64,000 bases of DNA, taken from positions 17,897 to 81,896 of the forward strand of contig JAMFSE010000031.1 of NCBI GenBank assembly GCA_026225115.1, given 5' to 3'. Position 1 is the first letter of the stretch; each line of letters starts with the position of its first letter. A program made the position numbers and the translations under genes. Below, piece after piece: positions 34,990-46,130 of the stretch. A model generated the notes under the pieces. That model saw only the letters and a list, made by a program, of their open reading frames with translations, made no database searches and had not been told where the DNA came from. The DNA is from Rhodovastum atsumiense (GTDB lineage Bacteria; Pseudomonadota; Alphaproteobacteria; Acetobacterales; Acetobacteraceae).

Positions 34990-37900
34990 ATGAACCCGTC
35001 TCGTCTATTCATTCTCCGGCCGGTTGCGACATCGCTGCTGATGATCGCCTTCGTGTTGGTCGGGCTGGTGGCGTATAAATTTCTGCCGGTCTCAGCGCTG
35101 CCGGATGTCGATTACCCGACCATCCAGGTGCAAACATTTTATCCGGGCGCCAGTCCGGATGTGATGACGTCCTCGGTCACCGCACCCCTGGAGCGCCAGC
35201 TTGGCGAGATGGAGGGGCTGAACCAGATGTCGTCGTCGAGTAGCGCCGGCGCTTCCGTCATCACCCTGCAATTCGGGCTTTCGCTCAGTCTGGACATCGC
35301 CGAGCAGGAAGTGCAGGCGGCGATCAACGCGGCCGGAAACTTGTTACCCAGCGACCTGCCGGCGCCGCCGATCTACGCCAAGGTGAACCCGGCGGACGCG
35401 CCGATATTGACGCTGGCGGTGACTTCCAAAACCTTGAAGCTGACGGATTTGCAATCGCTGGCCTATGCGCAGCTTGCCGCAAAAATCTCGGAAGTTCCGG
35501 GCGTCGGTCTGGTGACGATCAGCGGCGGCAATCAGATGGCGGTGCGGATCCAGGTCAACCCGCTGGCGCTCGCTTCCTACGGGCTGAGCATCGATAACAT
35601 CCGCACCATCGTTGCGAACCTGAACGTCAACACGCCGAAGGGCAGTTTCTCCGGCCCGGCGCAATCCTACACCATCAACGCCAACGACCAGATCACCGAT
35701 GCCTCGCAATATAACGATCTCGTCGTCGCCTATAAGAACGGCGCGCCGGTGCGCCTGCGCGATGTCGCAACCGTCGTCTCGGCGCCTGAGAATGAGGAGC
35801 TGGGCGCCTGGATGAACCGCACGCCGGCGATCATCCTCAATGTTGACCGGCAGCCGAATGCCAATGTCATTCAGACGGTGAATGCGATTAAGGCGCAATT
35901 GACGCAGCTCACCGCCGGCCTGCCGCCGGCCATGCAGGTGACGGTGCTGACCGACGGTACCACCTCCATCCGCGCCTCGGTCTCGGATGCTGAGTTCGAG
36001 CTGCTGTTGAGCGTTGCTTTGGTGGTGCTGGTTATTTTTGTTTTTCTCCGCAATGTCCGCGCCACCATTATTCCCAGCATCTCGGTTCCGGTATCGCTGA
36101 TCGGCACGCTGGCGCTGATGTATGTCTGGGGATTTTCAATCGATAACCTCTCGCTGATGGCGCTGATCATCGCCACCGGTTTCGTCGTGGATGATTCGAT
36201 CGTGATGATCGAGAACATCACCCGCTATATCGAAATGGGCGACAGCCCAATGGAAGCGGCGATGAAGGGGGCGGGGCAGATCGGTTTCACCATCATCTCG
36301 CTGACCATCTCGCTGCTGGCGGTGCTGATCCCGCTGCTGTTCATGGGCGATGTGGTCGGCCGGCTGTTCAGCGAATTTGCGATCACGCTGGCGGTGACCA
36401 TCATCATCTCGGCGATCGTGGCGCTGACTTTGGTGCCGATGATGTGCGCCCGAATCCTGAAGGCCAAGGAAGACCAGCGCCCGAACCGCTTCGAGGTAAA
36501 AAGCGAGGAACTGTTTAACGCCTTGATCAGCAGCTACGGCCGCGGCCTGACCTGGGTGCTCGCCCATGCCAGGCTGACATTGCTGGTGGCGATCATCACG
36601 CTCGTGGTCACGGTGCTGATGTACATCACGATCCCGAAAGGGTTTTTTCCGGTACAGGATACCGGTGTGATCGAGGGTATCACCCAGGCCTCGCAATCCA
36701 CCTCCTATGCCGCCATGGCGGTGCATCAGCAGCAGCTCGCGGATGCGATTTTGAAGGACAAGGATGTCGTCAGCCTATCCTCCTATATCGGCATCGACGG
36801 CACCAATAATACGCTGAACCAGGGAAGGTTTCTGATCAATCTGAAGCCGGAGAGCGCCCGCGGCCAGACCGCCACGCAAATCATCCGGCGCCTGCAAAAG
36901 GAAGTGGTAAGCGTGCCCGGCATCGCGCTGTTCATGCAGCCGGTGCAGAGCCTGACGCTGAACACCACGGTGGCGCCCACGCAGTATCAATTCTCGCTGG
37001 AAGATCCGAACGAGGATGATTTCACCAAATACGTGCCGCAGCTGGTCGCCAAGCTCGCGACGCTGCCGCAGCTGACCGATGTCGCAAGCGACCTCGAGAA
37101 CAGCGGGCTTTCCGTGTATATCGACATCAACCGTCAGAACGCCGCGCAATACGGCATCACGCCGGCGACCGTCGACAGCGCGCTCTACGATGCCTTCGGC
37201 CAGCGCATCATCTCGACCATTTTCACCCAGACCAACCAGTACCGCGTGATCATGACGGTCAATCCCAGCATGACCCTGGGCGTTGAAGGTCTCGACAATA
37301 TTTATCTGCCGTCCTCATCGGCCAGCGGCGGCCAGGTGCCTTTGCGATCAATCGCGACCTTCACGGTGCAGCGCGAGCCGCTCGCGATCGAGCATGTCGG
37401 GCAGTTCCCCTCGACCACGGTGTCCTTCAACCTCGCACAAGGCGCCTCGCTCGGCGGCGCGGTGGACGCCATCAATGCGGCCGAGAAACAGGTGCAACTG
37501 CCGAAGGCGATGACGACCGCCTTTGAAGGCGCGGCGGCCGCCTTCCAGACCTCGCTCGGCAATGAGGTTTTTCTCGTCATGGCGGCGTTGGTCGCGGTCT
37601 ATATCGTGCTTGGCGTGCTCTATGAGAGTTTCATTCACCCCGTCACCATTCTCTCGACATTGCCCTCCGCCGGCATCGGCGCCTTGCTGTTTTTATGGAT
37701 CGCCGGCGATGGGCTGGATGTCATCGGTATTATCGGCATCGTGCTGTTGATCGGCATTGTGAAGAAAAACGCCATTATGATGATCGACTTCGCGCTGCAT
37801 GCCGAGCGGGTGGAAGGCAAAACCCCGCGCGATGCGATTTATGAGGCCTGCCTGCTGCGCTTCCGGCCGATTTTGATGACGACCGTGGCCGCCATGCTGG

Positions 37901-38136
37901 CCGCGGTGCCGCTCTGGCTCGGCGGCGGCACCGGCTCGGAACTGCGCGCCCCGCTCGGCCTTGCCATTATCGGCGGGTTGATGGTCAGCCAGATTCTGAC
38001 CCTGTTCACCACCCCTGTGATCTATCTGACCTTCGATGGTTTGGCTCGCCGCTTCAATCGCAGATTTGCCGGCAACCCCTCCGCGGGGAGCGGTCGTCCC
38101 GCCGATAGCCCGCCAGCGCAAGGTGAGTTGCTATGA
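34990..38136 (+). CDS. RND multidrug efflux permease, MdtB-like
   Basis: Inner-membrane proton-driven pump subunit of 1048 residues with 12 membrane segments and two large periplasmic loops. The MdtB signature [19 protein letters not shown] is present, and the proton relay Asp pair is in [11 protein letters not shown] with the Lys in [11 protein letters not shown]. MdtB and MdtC normally form a heteromultimer; here the second permease overlaps it by four bases (ATGA). Substrates in Enterobacteria include bile salts and novobiocin; here they are unknown. Confidence 0.93.
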   Translation: MNPSRLFILRPVATSLLMIAFVLVGLVAYKFLPVSALPDVDYPTIQVQTFYPGASPDVMTSSVTAPLERQLGEMEGLNQMSSSSSAGASVITLQFGLSLSLDIAEQEVQAAINAAGNLLPSDLPAPPIYAKVNPADAPILTLAVTSKTLKLTDLQSLAYAQLAAKISEVPGVGLVTISGGNQMAVRIQVNPLALASYGLSIDNIRTIVANLNVNTPKGSFSGPAQSYTINANDQITDASQYNDLVVAYKNGAPVRLRDVATVVSAPENEELGAWMNRTPAIILNVDRQPNANVIQTVNAIKAQLTQLTAGLPPAMQVTVLTDGTTSIRASVSDAEFELLLSVALVVLVIFVFLRNVRATIIPSISVPVSLIGTLALMYVWGFSIDNLSLMALIIATGFVVDDSIVMIENITRYIEMGDSPMEAAMKGAGQIGFTIISLTISLLAVLIPLLFMGDVVGRLFSEFAITLAVTIIISAIVALTLVPMMCARILKAKEDQRPNRFEVKSEELFNALISSYGRGLTWVLAHARLTLLVAIITLVVTVLMYITIPKGFFPVQDTGVIEGITQASQSTSYAAMAVHQQQLADAILKDKDVVSLSSYIGIDGTNNTLNQGRFLINLKPESARGQTATQIIRRLQKEVVSVPGIALFMQPVQSLTLNTTVAPTQYQFSLEDPNEDDFTKYVPQLVAKLATLPQLTDVASDLENSGLSVYIDINRQNAAQYGITPATVDSALYDAFGQRIISTIFTQTNQYRVIMTVNPSMTLGVEGLDNIYLPSSSASGGQVPLRSIATFTVQREPLAIEHVGQFPSTTVSFNLAQGASLGGAVDAINAAEKQVQLPKAMTTAFEGAAAAFQTSLGNEVFLVMAALVAVYIVLGVLYESFIHPVTILSTLPSAGIGALLFLWIAGDGLDVIGIIGIVLLIGIVKKNAIMMIDFALHAERVEGKTPRDAIYEACLLRFRPILMTTVAAMLAAVPLWLGGGTGSELRAPLGLAIIGGLMVSQILTLFTTPVIYLTFDGLARRFNRRFAGNPSAGSGRPADSPPAQGELL

Positions 38137-41100
38137 ACCTGTCGGCGGTTTTCATCCGGCGCCCGGTCGCCACCACGCTGATGACCATCGGCATCGCGCT
38201 GTCGGGGATGCTAGCCTTCACCCGCATGCCGGTGGCGCCGCTGCCGAATATTTCCTTCCCCACCATCCAGGTGATGGCGAACATGGCCGGCGCCAGCCCG
38301 GAGACCATGGCGCAGACCGTGGCGGAGCCGCTGGAACGCCATCTCGGCATTATTTCCGACGTCACCGAAATGACCTCGCAAAGCGGCGTCGGTTCCACCC
38401 GCGTCACGCTGCAATTCGGGCTCGACCGCGACATCAATGGTGCTGCCCGCGATGTCGAGGCGGCGATCCAGGCGGCGCGCGCGGATTTGCCGACCTCGCT
38501 GCGCTCCAATCCCAGCTATAATAAATTCAACCCGGCCTCGGCGCCGATCATGATCCTGGCGCTGACCTCGGATACGCTGACGCCCGGCCAGCTGTATGAT
38601 TCCGCCGATACCTTGCTGCAGCAGCAATTTTCGCAAATCACCGGCATCGGCGATGTCGAGCTCGGGGGGAGCGCTTTGCCGGCGGTGCGGGTCGATCTGC
38701 AGCCCGGGCCGCTCAGCAATTACGGCATCGGCCTGGAAGATGTCCGTGCTGCTTTGGCTTCCGCCAATGCCGATAGCCCGAAAGGCTATATCGATAACGG
38801 CGGCGCGCGTTATCAGCTTTACGCCAACGACCAGTCCACCATCGCCGCCGATTACCGCAATCTGGTCATCGCCTATCGCAACAACGCCGCGGTGCATCTG
38901 AGTGATGTCGCCGCCGTCACCAACTCGGTCGAAAACATCAACAATGCCGGGCAATTCAACGGCAAGCCCGCGGTGCTGGTGGTGCTGCATCCAAGCCCTT
39001 CGGCCAATGTGATTCAGACGGTCGATCAGGTAAAAGCCATGCTGCCGCGCCTGCAGGCCGCATTGCCACCCAGCATCCAGATGCATGTGGCGCTGGATCG
39101 GTCGCAATCGATCCGCGGCGCGCTGGGAGATACCGAGAAAACCTTGTTCATCGCGATCCTGCTGGTGGTGGGCGTGGTTTTTGTGTTCCTGCGCTCCGGC
39201 CGCGCGACCCTCATCCCCGGCATCGCCGTGCCGGTTTCCATCATCGGCACGTTCGGGCCGATGTATCTGCTGGGCTTCAATATCGATAACCTGTCGTTGA
39301 TGGCGTTGACGATTGCCACGGGCTTTGTGGTGGACGACGCGGTGGTGGTAGTGGAGAACACCTACCGCCATTTGGAAGACGGCATGGAGCCGTTTGCTGC
39401 GGCGATGCGCGGCGCCGCCGAGGTCAGTTTCACCGTGCTGTCCATGAGCCTGTCGCTGATCGCGGTGTTCCTGCCGATCCTGCTGATGCCGGGGCTGGTC
39501 GGGCGGTTGTTCCGCGAATTCGCCGAAACCTTGTCCATCACCATTCTGATTTCGCTGCTGATGTCGCTGACGCTGACGCCGATGCTCTGCGCGCGTTTCC
39601 TGCGGCACCAGAGCGCATCCGCAAAGCGGCCGAACTGGTTCGTTCGCGGGCTGGAATCAGGTTTCGACTGGCTGCTGGATGGTTACCGGTCCTCGCTGTC
39701 CTGGGCGCTCCGGCATTCCGGCATCGTCGGCATTATTCTGCTGCTGACGATTGCCCTGAACGTTTTTCTGTTTGTTGTGGTTCCGAAAGGGTTCTTTCCG
39801 GACCAGGATACCGGGCTGATCATCGGCACCGTGCAGGCGGACCAGAGCATTTCATTCGCACTGATGAAGAAAAAAATGACGCAGCTGCAGACCATCATTC
39901 AGGATGACAAGGGGGTGGCCACCGTCGCCGGATTCACCGGCGGCCGCGCCACCAATAACGGCTTCATCTTCATCACCCTGAAACCGCTGGCCGAGCGCAA
40001 AGTTTCGGCGACCGCCATCGTTGCCCGGCTGCGAAAACCATTGGCCTCAATTCCAGGCGCGCCGACTTTCCTGAACCCGGCGCAGGATTTGCAGGTCGGC
40101 GCGCGGCAAGGCAATGCCGCCTACCAATATACGCTGGTCAGTAGCGACAGCGATGCGCTGTATTTATGGGTGCCTAAAATCGTTGCTGCCTTGCAGGCCC
40201 AGAAGGGGTTGCTGGACGTCAATTCCGACCTGCAGCAAGGCGGGCTGGAGACCGATGTGGTGATCAACCGGCCGGTCGCATCCGCCTATAACATCACGCC
40301 GCAGGAAATCGACAATACGCTGTACGATGCCTACGGCCAGCGCTCGGTTTCCACCATCTATAACGCGCTTAACCAATATGAGGTCATCATGGAGCTGGCG
40401 CCGCAATATCTGCAGACGCCGGATATGCTGCGGCAGATTTACATCAGCACCTCGGGCGGCACCGCCAGCGGCACCAGCACGACCAATTTCGCCGCCGGCA
40501 CGGTGGTGAGTTCGACCAGTACCACCAATGCCGCCAGCGCCACCGCGACGGTCGCGCTCGATTCCGCCACCAATCAGGCGCTGAACAGCATTGCCGCCAG
40601 CGGCAAATCCAGCGCCTCCTCCGGCGCCTCGGTTAGTACCGATAAGGAAACCATGGTGCCGCTGGCGGCGGTCGCCAGCTACGCGCCCGGCACCACGCCG
40701 ATTTCCGTCAACCATCAAAGCGGTCAGCTGGCCAGCACCATTTCCTTCAACCTGCCGGCTGGGGTGGCGCTCAGCGCCGCCGCCGCCGAGATTCAAAAAA
40801 CCATGAGCGATATCGATGTTCCGGTTTCCATCCAGGGGCATTTCGCCGGCACCGCCGCGGCGTTTCAATCCAGCCAGGCCAGCGAGCCCTTGCTGATCCT
40901 GGCAGCACTTGCCGCCGTCTATATCGTGCTCGGCATTTTATATGAGAGTACGATCCATCCCATCACCATCATCTCCACCATTCCGTCCGCCGGCATCGGC
41001 GCTTTGTTGCTGCTGCTGCTGCTGAACACGCCGCTGACCATCATTGCGCTGATCGGCATTATTCTGCTCATCGGCATCGTCAAAAAGAACGCGATTCTGA

Positions 41101-41432
41101 TGATCGATTTTGCTCTGCAACTGGAACGCGCGGAACAGCTTCCGCCTGAAGAGGCGATATACAAAGCTGCCATTCTGCGCTTCCGGCCGATCTTGATGAC
41201 CACTTGCGCCGCCATCCTGGGCGCGCTGCCTCTGGCCATCGCGCTGGGGCAGGGGGCCTCATTGCGGCAGCCCTTGGGCCTGACGATTATCGGCGGGCTG
41301 ATCGTCAGCCAGGCGCTGACCTTATACACCACGCCGGTCGTCTATGTTTACATGGACCGGCTGGGCACGCGGCTGCGCGGGCGTCCGAGTACGGCACGTC
41401 CACGGACGGCAAACATCGCGGAGACGGCATGA
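38133..41432 (+). CDS. RND multidrug efflux permease, MdtC-like, with an extra Ser/Thr-rich insert
   Basis: Second RND permease of the pump, 1099 residues, closest in pattern to MdtC ([20 protein letters not shown]). The relay Asp pair lies in [11 protein letters not shown] and the Lys in [11 protein letters not shown]. Compared with its MdtB-like partner it carries an insert of about 65 residues at ~772-839 in the second periplasmic loop, made of Ser, Thr, Ala and Gly ([15 protein letters not shown]... [11 protein letters not shown]). The insert is in frame and bounded by normal sequence. The end overlaps the outer membrane factor gene by four bases. Confidence 0.93.
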   Translation: MNLSAVFIRRPVATTLMTIGIALSGMLAFTRMPVAPLPNISFPTIQVMANMAGASPETMAQTVAEPLERHLGIISDVTEMTSQSGVGSTRVTLQFGLDRDINGAARDVEAAIQAARADLPTSLRSNPSYNKFNPASAPIMILALTSDTLTPGQLYDSADTLLQQQFSQITGIGDVELGGSALPAVRVDLQPGPLSNYGIGLEDVRAALASANADSPKGYIDNGGARYQLYANDQSTIAADYRNLVIAYRNNAAVHLSDVAAVTNSVENINNAGQFNGKPAVLVVLHPSPSANVIQTVDQVKAMLPRLQAALPPSIQMHVALDRSQSIRGALGDTEKTLFIAILLVVGVVFVFLRSGRATLIPGIAVPVSIIGTFGPMYLLGFNIDNLSLMALTIATGFVVDDAVVVVENTYRHLEDGMEPFAAAMRGAAEVSFTVLSMSLSLIAVFLPILLMPGLVGRLFREFAETLSITILISLLMSLTLTPMLCARFLRHQSASAKRPNWFVRGLESGFDWLLDGYRSSLSWALRHSGIVGIILLLTIALNVFLFVVVPKGFFPDQDTGLIIGTVQADQSISFALMKKKMTQLQTIIQDDKGVATVAGFTGGRATNNGFIFITLKPLAERKVSATAIVARLRKPLASIPGAPTFLNPAQDLQVGARQGNAAYQYTLVSSDSDALYLWVPKIVAALQAQKGLLDVNSDLQQGGLETDVVINRPVASAYNITPQEIDNTLYDAYGQRSVSTIYNALNQYEVIMELAPQYLQTPDMLRQIYISTSGGTASGTSTTNFAAGTVVSSTSTTNAASATATVALDSATNQALNSIAASGKSSASSGASVSTDKETMVPLAAVASYAPGTTPISVNHQSGQLASTISFNLPAGVALSAAAAEIQKTMSDIDVPVSIQGHFAGTAAAFQSSQASEPLLILAALAAVYIVLGILYESTIHPITIISTIPSAGIGALLLLLLLNTPLTIIALIGIILLIGIVKKNAILMIDFALQLERAEQLPPEEAIYKAAILRFRPILMTTCAAILGALPLAIALGQGASLRQPLGLTIIGGLIVSQALTLYTTPVVYVYMDRLGTRLRGRPSTARPRTANIAETA

Positions 41433-42904
41433 TGAAACGCTTCGCCACCTTGTCCCTGGTTGTCCTTGCCAATGCCGGGCTGGGCGGCTGCCTGGTGGGG
41501 CCGAATTACGTGAAACCGGCCGCCATCGTGCCGGCGGCCTATAAGGAGGCGCCTGGCTGGCAACAGGCGGTGCCATCGGATGCGATGCCAAAAGGCGATT
41601 GGTGGGCGCTCTATAACGATCCCGATTTGAACAAGCTCGAGCCCTTGGTCGCGGTCTCCAACCAGACGCTGGCGGCGGATTACGCCGCCTACCAGCAGGC
41701 GCAGCAGATCGTGCTCGAAACCCAGGGCGGCCTGTACCCGACCGTGGGTCTCACCGGCAGCGCCACCCGCAGCGCCCAGGGCAATGGCGGCGGCGGCAAT
41801 GTCTCCACCAATTCCGGCAGCGGTTCCTATTCGATCAGCAGCGGCGGCGCGCGCACCAGCGGTACGTTTGAGGGCAGCGTCGACTGGACGCCCGATATCT
41901 GGGGCAAGATCCGCCGCGAGGTGGAAGGCGATGTCGCCGCGGCACAGGTCAGTCAGGCCGATCTCGCCAATGCGACGCTGTCTGCCCAAGCGAGCCTGGC
42001 TGCCGACTATGTCGATCTGCGGGCCGCCGATTCGCAGATAACCCTGCTGAGCCAAACCGTCACGGCCTATCAGCGCAGCCTGCAGATTACCCAGAACCAG
42101 TTCAACGCCGGAGTCGCCGCACCTTCCGACGTTCTAACCGCAAAAACCCAGCTGGAGGGCGCGCAGGCGCAGCTGATCAATGCCGGCCAGGCGCGGGCAC
42201 AATATGAGCACGCAATTGCCGTGCTGGCAGGCCATGCGCCGGTTGATCTGACCATTCCGCCGGGCGCGCTCATGACGAATATCCCAGTTGTGCCGGCCGG
42301 CCTGCCATCAACTTTGCTGCAGCGCCGGCCCGATATTGCCGCCGCCGAGCGCAATATGGCCGAGCAAAACGCCCAGATCGGCGTCGCCGAGGCGGCTTTC
42401 TATCCGGATATCAGCCTGTCCGCGCTGGGCGGCTTCTCGGCTAACCCGATCAACGGGCTGTTTTCGCTCAGCAACTCCCTGTGGTCGCTTGGCACCAATG
42501 CCAGCGAGACGCTGTTTGAGGGCGGCACCCGCACGGCCACCGTCCGGGCGGCGGAGTTCGGCTATGACGAAAGTATCGCCAGCTACCGGCAGACGGTGCT
42601 GTCCGCCTTTCAGAACGTTGAGGACGACCAGTCCAACCTGCGGATTCTGGCGGAGCAGGCGGCAGCAGAGCAGCAGGCGGTGGCCGACGCCAGCCGGGCG
42701 GTGCAGATCGCGCTCAATGAATACGAGGCCGGGACCCAGGCCTACACCACCGTTGTCACCGCCCAGACAATTTTGCTGGCCGACCAGGAAAATGCCCTGA
42801 CGGTACAGCAGAACCGGCTTTTGGCCAGCATTTCCCTCATCCAAAATATTGGCGGCGGCTGGCAGCAACCCAACTGGACCGGGCAAATTTCGGGCGGAGG
42901 GTAA
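41429..42904 (+). CDS. Outer membrane efflux lipoprotein (NodT/TolC family)
   Basis: Outer-membrane channel for the MdtABC-like pump. The first 20 residues form a lipoprotein signal peptide ([20 protein letters not shown] followed by the lipid-bearing Cys). Two repeated OEP domains of coiled-coil hairpins follow, with family marks LRAADSQITLL, QRRPDIAAAERNMAEQNA and the second-repeat QNVEDDQSNLRIL. 491 residues. It overlaps the MdtC-like gene by four bases and closes the operon. Having its own outer membrane factor means the pump need not share a general TolC. Confidence 0.93.
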   Translation: MMKRFATLSLVVLANAGLGGCLVGPNYVKPAAIVPAAYKEAPGWQQAVPSDAMPKGDWWALYNDPDLNKLEPLVAVSNQTLAADYAAYQQAQQIVLETQGGLYPTVGLTGSATRSAQGNGGGGNVSTNSGSGSYSISSGGARTSGTFEGSVDWTPDIWGKIRREVEGDVAAAQVSQADLANATLSAQASLAADYVDLRAADSQITLLSQTVTAYQRSLQITQNQFNAGVAAPSDVLTAKTQLEGAQAQLINAGQARAQYEHAIAVLAGHAPVDLTIPPGALMTNIPVVPAGLPSTLLQRRPDIAAAERNMAEQNAQIGVAEAAFYPDISLSALGGFSANPINGLFSLSNSLWSLGTNASETLFEGGTRTATVRAAEFGYDESIASYRQTVLSAFQNVEDDQSNLRILAEQAAAEQQAVADASRAVQIALNEYEAGTQAYTTVVTAQTILLADQENALTVQQNRLLASISLIQNIGGGWQQPNWTGQISGGG

Positions 42905-43082
42905 GTTCGATTCGCCCGCTAGCGCTGCAACCTAAAACCGTATAAGGTCCTCAAACGGCGCTTTTCGTTCTGGTTGTTGCGTGCCTTACTTGCGATGCTA
43001 TCGCGGCTTCGACGCTTCCCAACAATTGAAGAGTATTTTGGCCCGCACGTCGTGGGTCGCTGTTCGTTAGGAGGATGCGATT

Positions 43083-43289
43083 ATGGCATCAGGTACAGTT
43101 AAGTGGTTCAACGCGCAAAAAGGCTACGGCTTCATTCAGCCGGATGACGGTTCCAAAGATGTGTTCGTGCACATTTCGGCCGTCGAGCGCTCCAGCCTCG
43201 GCACCCTCAATGAGGGTCAGAAAATCCGCTATGAGATTCAGAGCGGCCAGCAAGGCAAACTTTCCGCGGAAAACCTCCAGGCTGCCTAA
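43083..43289 (+). CDS. Cold shock protein (CspA family)
   Basis: A 68-residue single-stranded nucleic acid chaperone. The RNP1 motif KGYGFI and the RNP2 motif VFVHIS are both present, after [13 protein letters not shown] strong ribosome site (TAGGAGGAT) precedes ATG 43083, and the 5' leader (~42905-43082) is long and free of genes, as for cold-regulated csp mRNAs. It ends in a strong terminator and is a separate unit from the efflux operon. Confidence 0.95.
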   Translation: MASGTVKWFNAQKGYGFIQPDDGSKDVFVHISAVERSSLGTLNEGQKIRYEIQSGQQGKLSAENLQAA

Positions 43290-43320
43290 TCGGCCCGGGT
43301 TCTCTAAGGAAACCGATCAA

Positions 43321-43347
43321 GGCGCCGCAGCAATGCGGCGCCTTTTT
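43321..43347 (+). terminator. Intrinsic terminator of the cold shock gene
   Basis: A perfect 9 bp stem GGCGCCGCA/TGCGGCGCC (43321-43329, 43334-43342) with loop GCAA and a TTTTT tail, 31 bp after the stop. Confidence 0.92.
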
Positions 43348-43586
43348 CTTTGGCGCTTTTCCCGGAGGGTGGCCACATATGGCGGGTGGAGCGCGTAGTT
43401 CAATGAAATTACGGGAAGTTTATCCAGCGGCAGCGAAAATGCCGTGTTTGACCGAATTTTGATGCACTGCACTGTGCCCAAAATGCAACAAGAACAGAAT
43501 GTTGTGATTTCAAACGAATTACCGTGATGACGTGGAAAATAATCTTGCTATATCGGTTGTACTTAATTCATCGCCTGGAGGCCTTT

Positions 43587-44639
43587 ATGAAGTTGCGCTT
43601 AGCCCTTGCCGCCGCCACCGCCCTAGCACTGCCGATCGTGGCGCATGCTCAGCCGGTTACCGGCCCCTATGTTAGCCTTGGCGCCGGGACCACCATCCTG
43701 AACCCAGCCCCGATTTCGAGTGTGGATGGAAGTGCCGAGGGTAAACTTCTCTTCAGAGAGGCCTATTCAGGCGTTGTCGGCGCGGGCTACGGCTTCGGCG
43801 ACGGTTTCCGGGTTGAGCTCAGCGGCGATTTCTACCGCAATACCGCCCATAAAATCGACGGCAATGGTGGCGGCCAGGAGCCGGTGACCGGCGCGCAGAA
43901 GACCTACGGCGCGATGGCCCTGGTATACTACGACATTCCCGTTGGCCTGCCCATCTTCCCCTATGTCGGCGCCGGCGCCGGCTATCAGTGGGCGAAATTC
44001 AACTCGGACATCAGCGATGCTGGTGACACCATTGCCGGCACTTACGGCAGCTTTGCCTATAACATCATTGGCGGTGTCGCTTATCCGCTGCCGATGGTTC
44101 CGGGCCTGTCGCTGACCGCTGAATATCGCTTCATGCAGATGACCGCTACTAAGAAATACCTGGCCCAGTCGGGTGGTTTGTACGGTCCGATCAATATCGG
44201 TCAGGAATCCTCGCACACCTTCCTGGTGGGCCTGCGTTACCAGATCTTCAACCCGCCGCCGCCGCCGCCGCCGGCTCCGACCCCGGTTGCTGCTCCGGCC
44301 CCGGCTCCGGCCAAGACCTACCTCGTGTTCTTCGATTGGGACAAGTACAACCTTACCCCGCGCGCCCTCGACATTATTTCGCAGGCCGCGACCGACAGCA
44401 AATCGCAGAGCACGACGACGCTTGAGGTTTCCGGTTACACCGACACCTCGGGTACGCCGACCTACAACATGGGCCTGTCCCAGCGCCGCGCCACCGCCGT
44501 TGCCAACCAGCTGGTTGCAGATGGCGTCCCGGCTTCGGAAATCACGACCCACGCATTTGGCGAGACCCATCTGCTGGTTCCGACCGGCCCCGGTGTGCGT
44601 GAACCGCAAAACCGCCGCGTCGAAATCGTTCTCAACTAA
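43587..44639 (+). CDS. OmpA-family outer membrane protein
   Basis: An abundant-type outer membrane beta-barrel with a periplasmic peptidoglycan-binding domain. Start ATG 43587 follows GGAGG; residues 1-21 are a signal peptide ending VAHA. The N-terminal barrel (residues ~22-215, GPYVSLGAGTT, aromatic strands) leads to a proline-rich linker (PPPPPPPAPTP), and the C-terminal OmpA domain has the family motifs FFDWDKYNLTP and GYTDTSGTPTYNMGLSQRRA. 350 residues. The open frame upstream to 43524 lacks a ribosome site. Followed by a strong terminator. Confidence 0.93.
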   Translation: MKLRLALAAATALALPIVAHAQPVTGPYVSLGAGTTILNPAPISSVDGSAEGKLLFREAYSGVVGAGYGFGDGFRVELSGDFYRNTAHKIDGNGGGQEPVTGAQKTYGAMALVYYDIPVGLPIFPYVGAGAGYQWAKFNSDISDAGDTIAGTYGSFAYNIIGGVAYPLPMVPGLSLTAEYRFMQMTATKKYLAQSGGLYGPINIGQESSHTFLVGLRYQIFNPPPPPPPAPTPVAAPAPAPAKTYLVFFDWDKYNLTPRALDIISQAATDSKSQSTTTLEVSGYTDTSGTPTYNMGLSQRRATAVANQLVADGVPASEITTHAFGETHLLVPTGPGVREPQNRRVEIVLN

Positions 44640-44661
44640 AACACCGAGGCTTCGGTGTGAT

Positions 44662-44695
44662 AAAAACCCTGGCAGGCAACTGCCAGGGTTTTTCT
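44662..44695 (+). terminator. Intrinsic terminator after the OmpA-family gene
   Basis: Stem AAAAACCCTGGCAG/CTGCCAGGGTTTTT with loop GCAA (44676-44679) and a T-rich tail. A second stem ACACCGA/TCGGTGT (44641-44658) sits right after the stop. The A run opposite the T run would also work on the minus strand. Beyond it, 44696-44952 holds nothing recognisable. Confidence 0.92.
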
Positions 44696-44952
44696 TTGTC
44701 TGGATCGCAACCACGCGGCAACGCGCTGGCCGGATCCTCATCTCCGAACACGCCAGGACACACGGGCCCTGGGCCACGCCATCGCAGTATTATGCATTGA
44801 AATAGATTGGCCTGGAGTATCTCGACAGTACCAACTTCAAACTGGCCGGATGACTGTATCCGGCTGATCCACTTAGACTAGGTCTTCTCTACCTGACATG
44901 TCCATTCTCCATCTGAGCAGAATCTAAGCGTTGGGGCGCACATACGCAACCT

Positions 44953-45936
44953 TCAAAGTGAGGAGGGCAGCACTGCCGGGGCTGCGTCTCCCGCGCCGTC
45001 CCGGGCCGCGGCCAAGACGGTGTTTTGCTCCCCTAGATTTCCGCCGGCGCCGGGTTCCAACAGCTTAAACCCAAAAATCATGCCTTTTGGTTCCACATTC
45101 GTTCTGAAAAACTCGGCAGGCCGGGTTGGCTCCAGAGGTATCGGCGGTCCTGGCTCGTCCGTAACGGCCAACAACACATTATGGGGAAGTTGGTTGGTAA
45201 TTTCTATCTGCATCGATTGCATGAATCGCCGCGCCTCCTGCTCCTGTAGGAATCCGCAGCCCATCAACACTTCATACTCAATCTCAATGTGGATTTCCCC
45301 GGCGGCCGGAAGCGGTTCCTCGAACTCGATCTTGTAGCCGATGACAGGGATCGGCGTAAAATTATGTATCTTCTCGCTCTTATTGATCTTGATATGATTG
45401 ATCTGCCCAACATTCGGTAAATTCTTTCCCTCAAAAGGGTCCGGGGTGATCTGCAGTGGGATTTTTTCCATCAGATGCACATCGCGAAAGGCGTTATTCA
45501 GAACATACCAGTTGTGAACCATTACCACATAAGCGTTCAGCTCGGGCTTGAATTCCCGGATGATGATTTTCCTGCTGCCGGCGGAGGAATAGCGGGCAAG
45601 AAGCTCGATCTCCTGTTTGTGGAAACGCTGTACCTCGCGCGGATTATCCTTGTCGCCAAAGAGAATCTGGAATCGCTCATCGAACTTCAGGCTCGTTGGA
45701 TTGGGCGGTTTCTCCATCGTGATGACCGTCACGGCCAAGCCAACCACCGTGAAGAAAATCAGCTCGCCCGTCCATGCTAAAAACACCTCTTTGTAGACGT
45801 TATCGCCCAGCCCAAAAATGTAATCGCGACAATACCAAATCACGAGGGTGGCGACCCAGCCCGCGAGGAAGAAGCCAAGGATAAACCAGATTTTTTTCTG
45901 GTTGAGGCCGGCAAACTTAGGTATGGGCCACTTCAT
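44953..45936 (-). CDS. Orphan membrane-anchored protein, 327 residues
   Basis: Not recognised. Two hydrophobic segments lie near the N-terminus (IWFILGFFLAGWVATLVIW and VFLAWTGELIFFTVVGLAV), followed by ~240 residues of a mixed, beta-rich soluble domain that would face the cytoplasm if both ends stay inside. A CGFLQEQEARRFMQSM helix and an Ala/Gly-rich, disordered-looking tail close the protein. GC is lower than the neighbours and no partner gene is adjacent. It lies between the OmpA terminator and tRNA-Ser, a place where acquired genes are often found, but no tRNA duplication or integrase was seen. Confidence 0.7.
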   Translation of the reverse strand: MKWPIPKFAGLNQKKIWFILGFFLAGWVATLVIWYCRDYIFGLGDNVYKEVFLAWTGELIFFTVVGLAVTVITMEKPPNPTSLKFDERFQILFGDKDNPREVQRFHKQEIELLARYSSAGSRKIIIREFKPELNAYVVMVHNWYVLNNAFRDVHLMEKIPLQITPDPFEGKNLPNVGQINHIKINKSEKIHNFTPIPVIGYKIEFEEPLPAAGEIHIEIEYEVLMGCGFLQEQEARRFMQSMQIEITNQLPHNVLLAVTDEPGPPIPLEPTRPAEFFRTNVEPKGMIFGFKLLEPGAGGNLGEQNTVLAAARDGAGDAAPAVLPSSL

Positions 45937-46039
45937 AATCTGCTCGCTCTTGCCAAACGGCGAGCCGCCCGCCCGCCGGTCATAACTATACCGAAACCAT
46001 GACGGCTTGGAAGCTTTGCGTGCGCGTACGGCAAATTTT

Positions 46040-46129
46040 TGGCGGAGAAGGTGGGATTCGAACCCACGGTACGCGTTAACGCACGGCGGTTTTCAAGACC
46101 GCTGCCTTAAACCACTCGGCCACCTCTCC
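46040..46129 (-). tRNA. tRNA-Ser (UGA anticodon)
   Basis: A 90-base type II tRNA with a long variable arm. The acceptor GGAGAGG pairs with CTTCTCC, the anticodon stem-loop CGGTCTTGAAAACCG gives anticodon TGA, and the T arm has GGGTTCGAATCC. The 3' CCA is encoded. It reads UCA and, by wobble, other UCN serine codons. A family 2 repeat starts two bases upstream of its 5' end. Confidence 0.96.
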
Positions 46130-46130
46130 T

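Noticed and set aside
38211..39608. A 465-codon open frame antisense to the MdtC-like gene
   Set aside because: Shadow frame of a conserved permease; composition is Arg/Gln/His/Gly repeats without any family pattern.
44696..46129. A genomic island inserted at tRNA-Ser
   Set aside because: No duplicated tRNA 3' end, no integrase and only one unusual gene; the lower GC alone is not enough.
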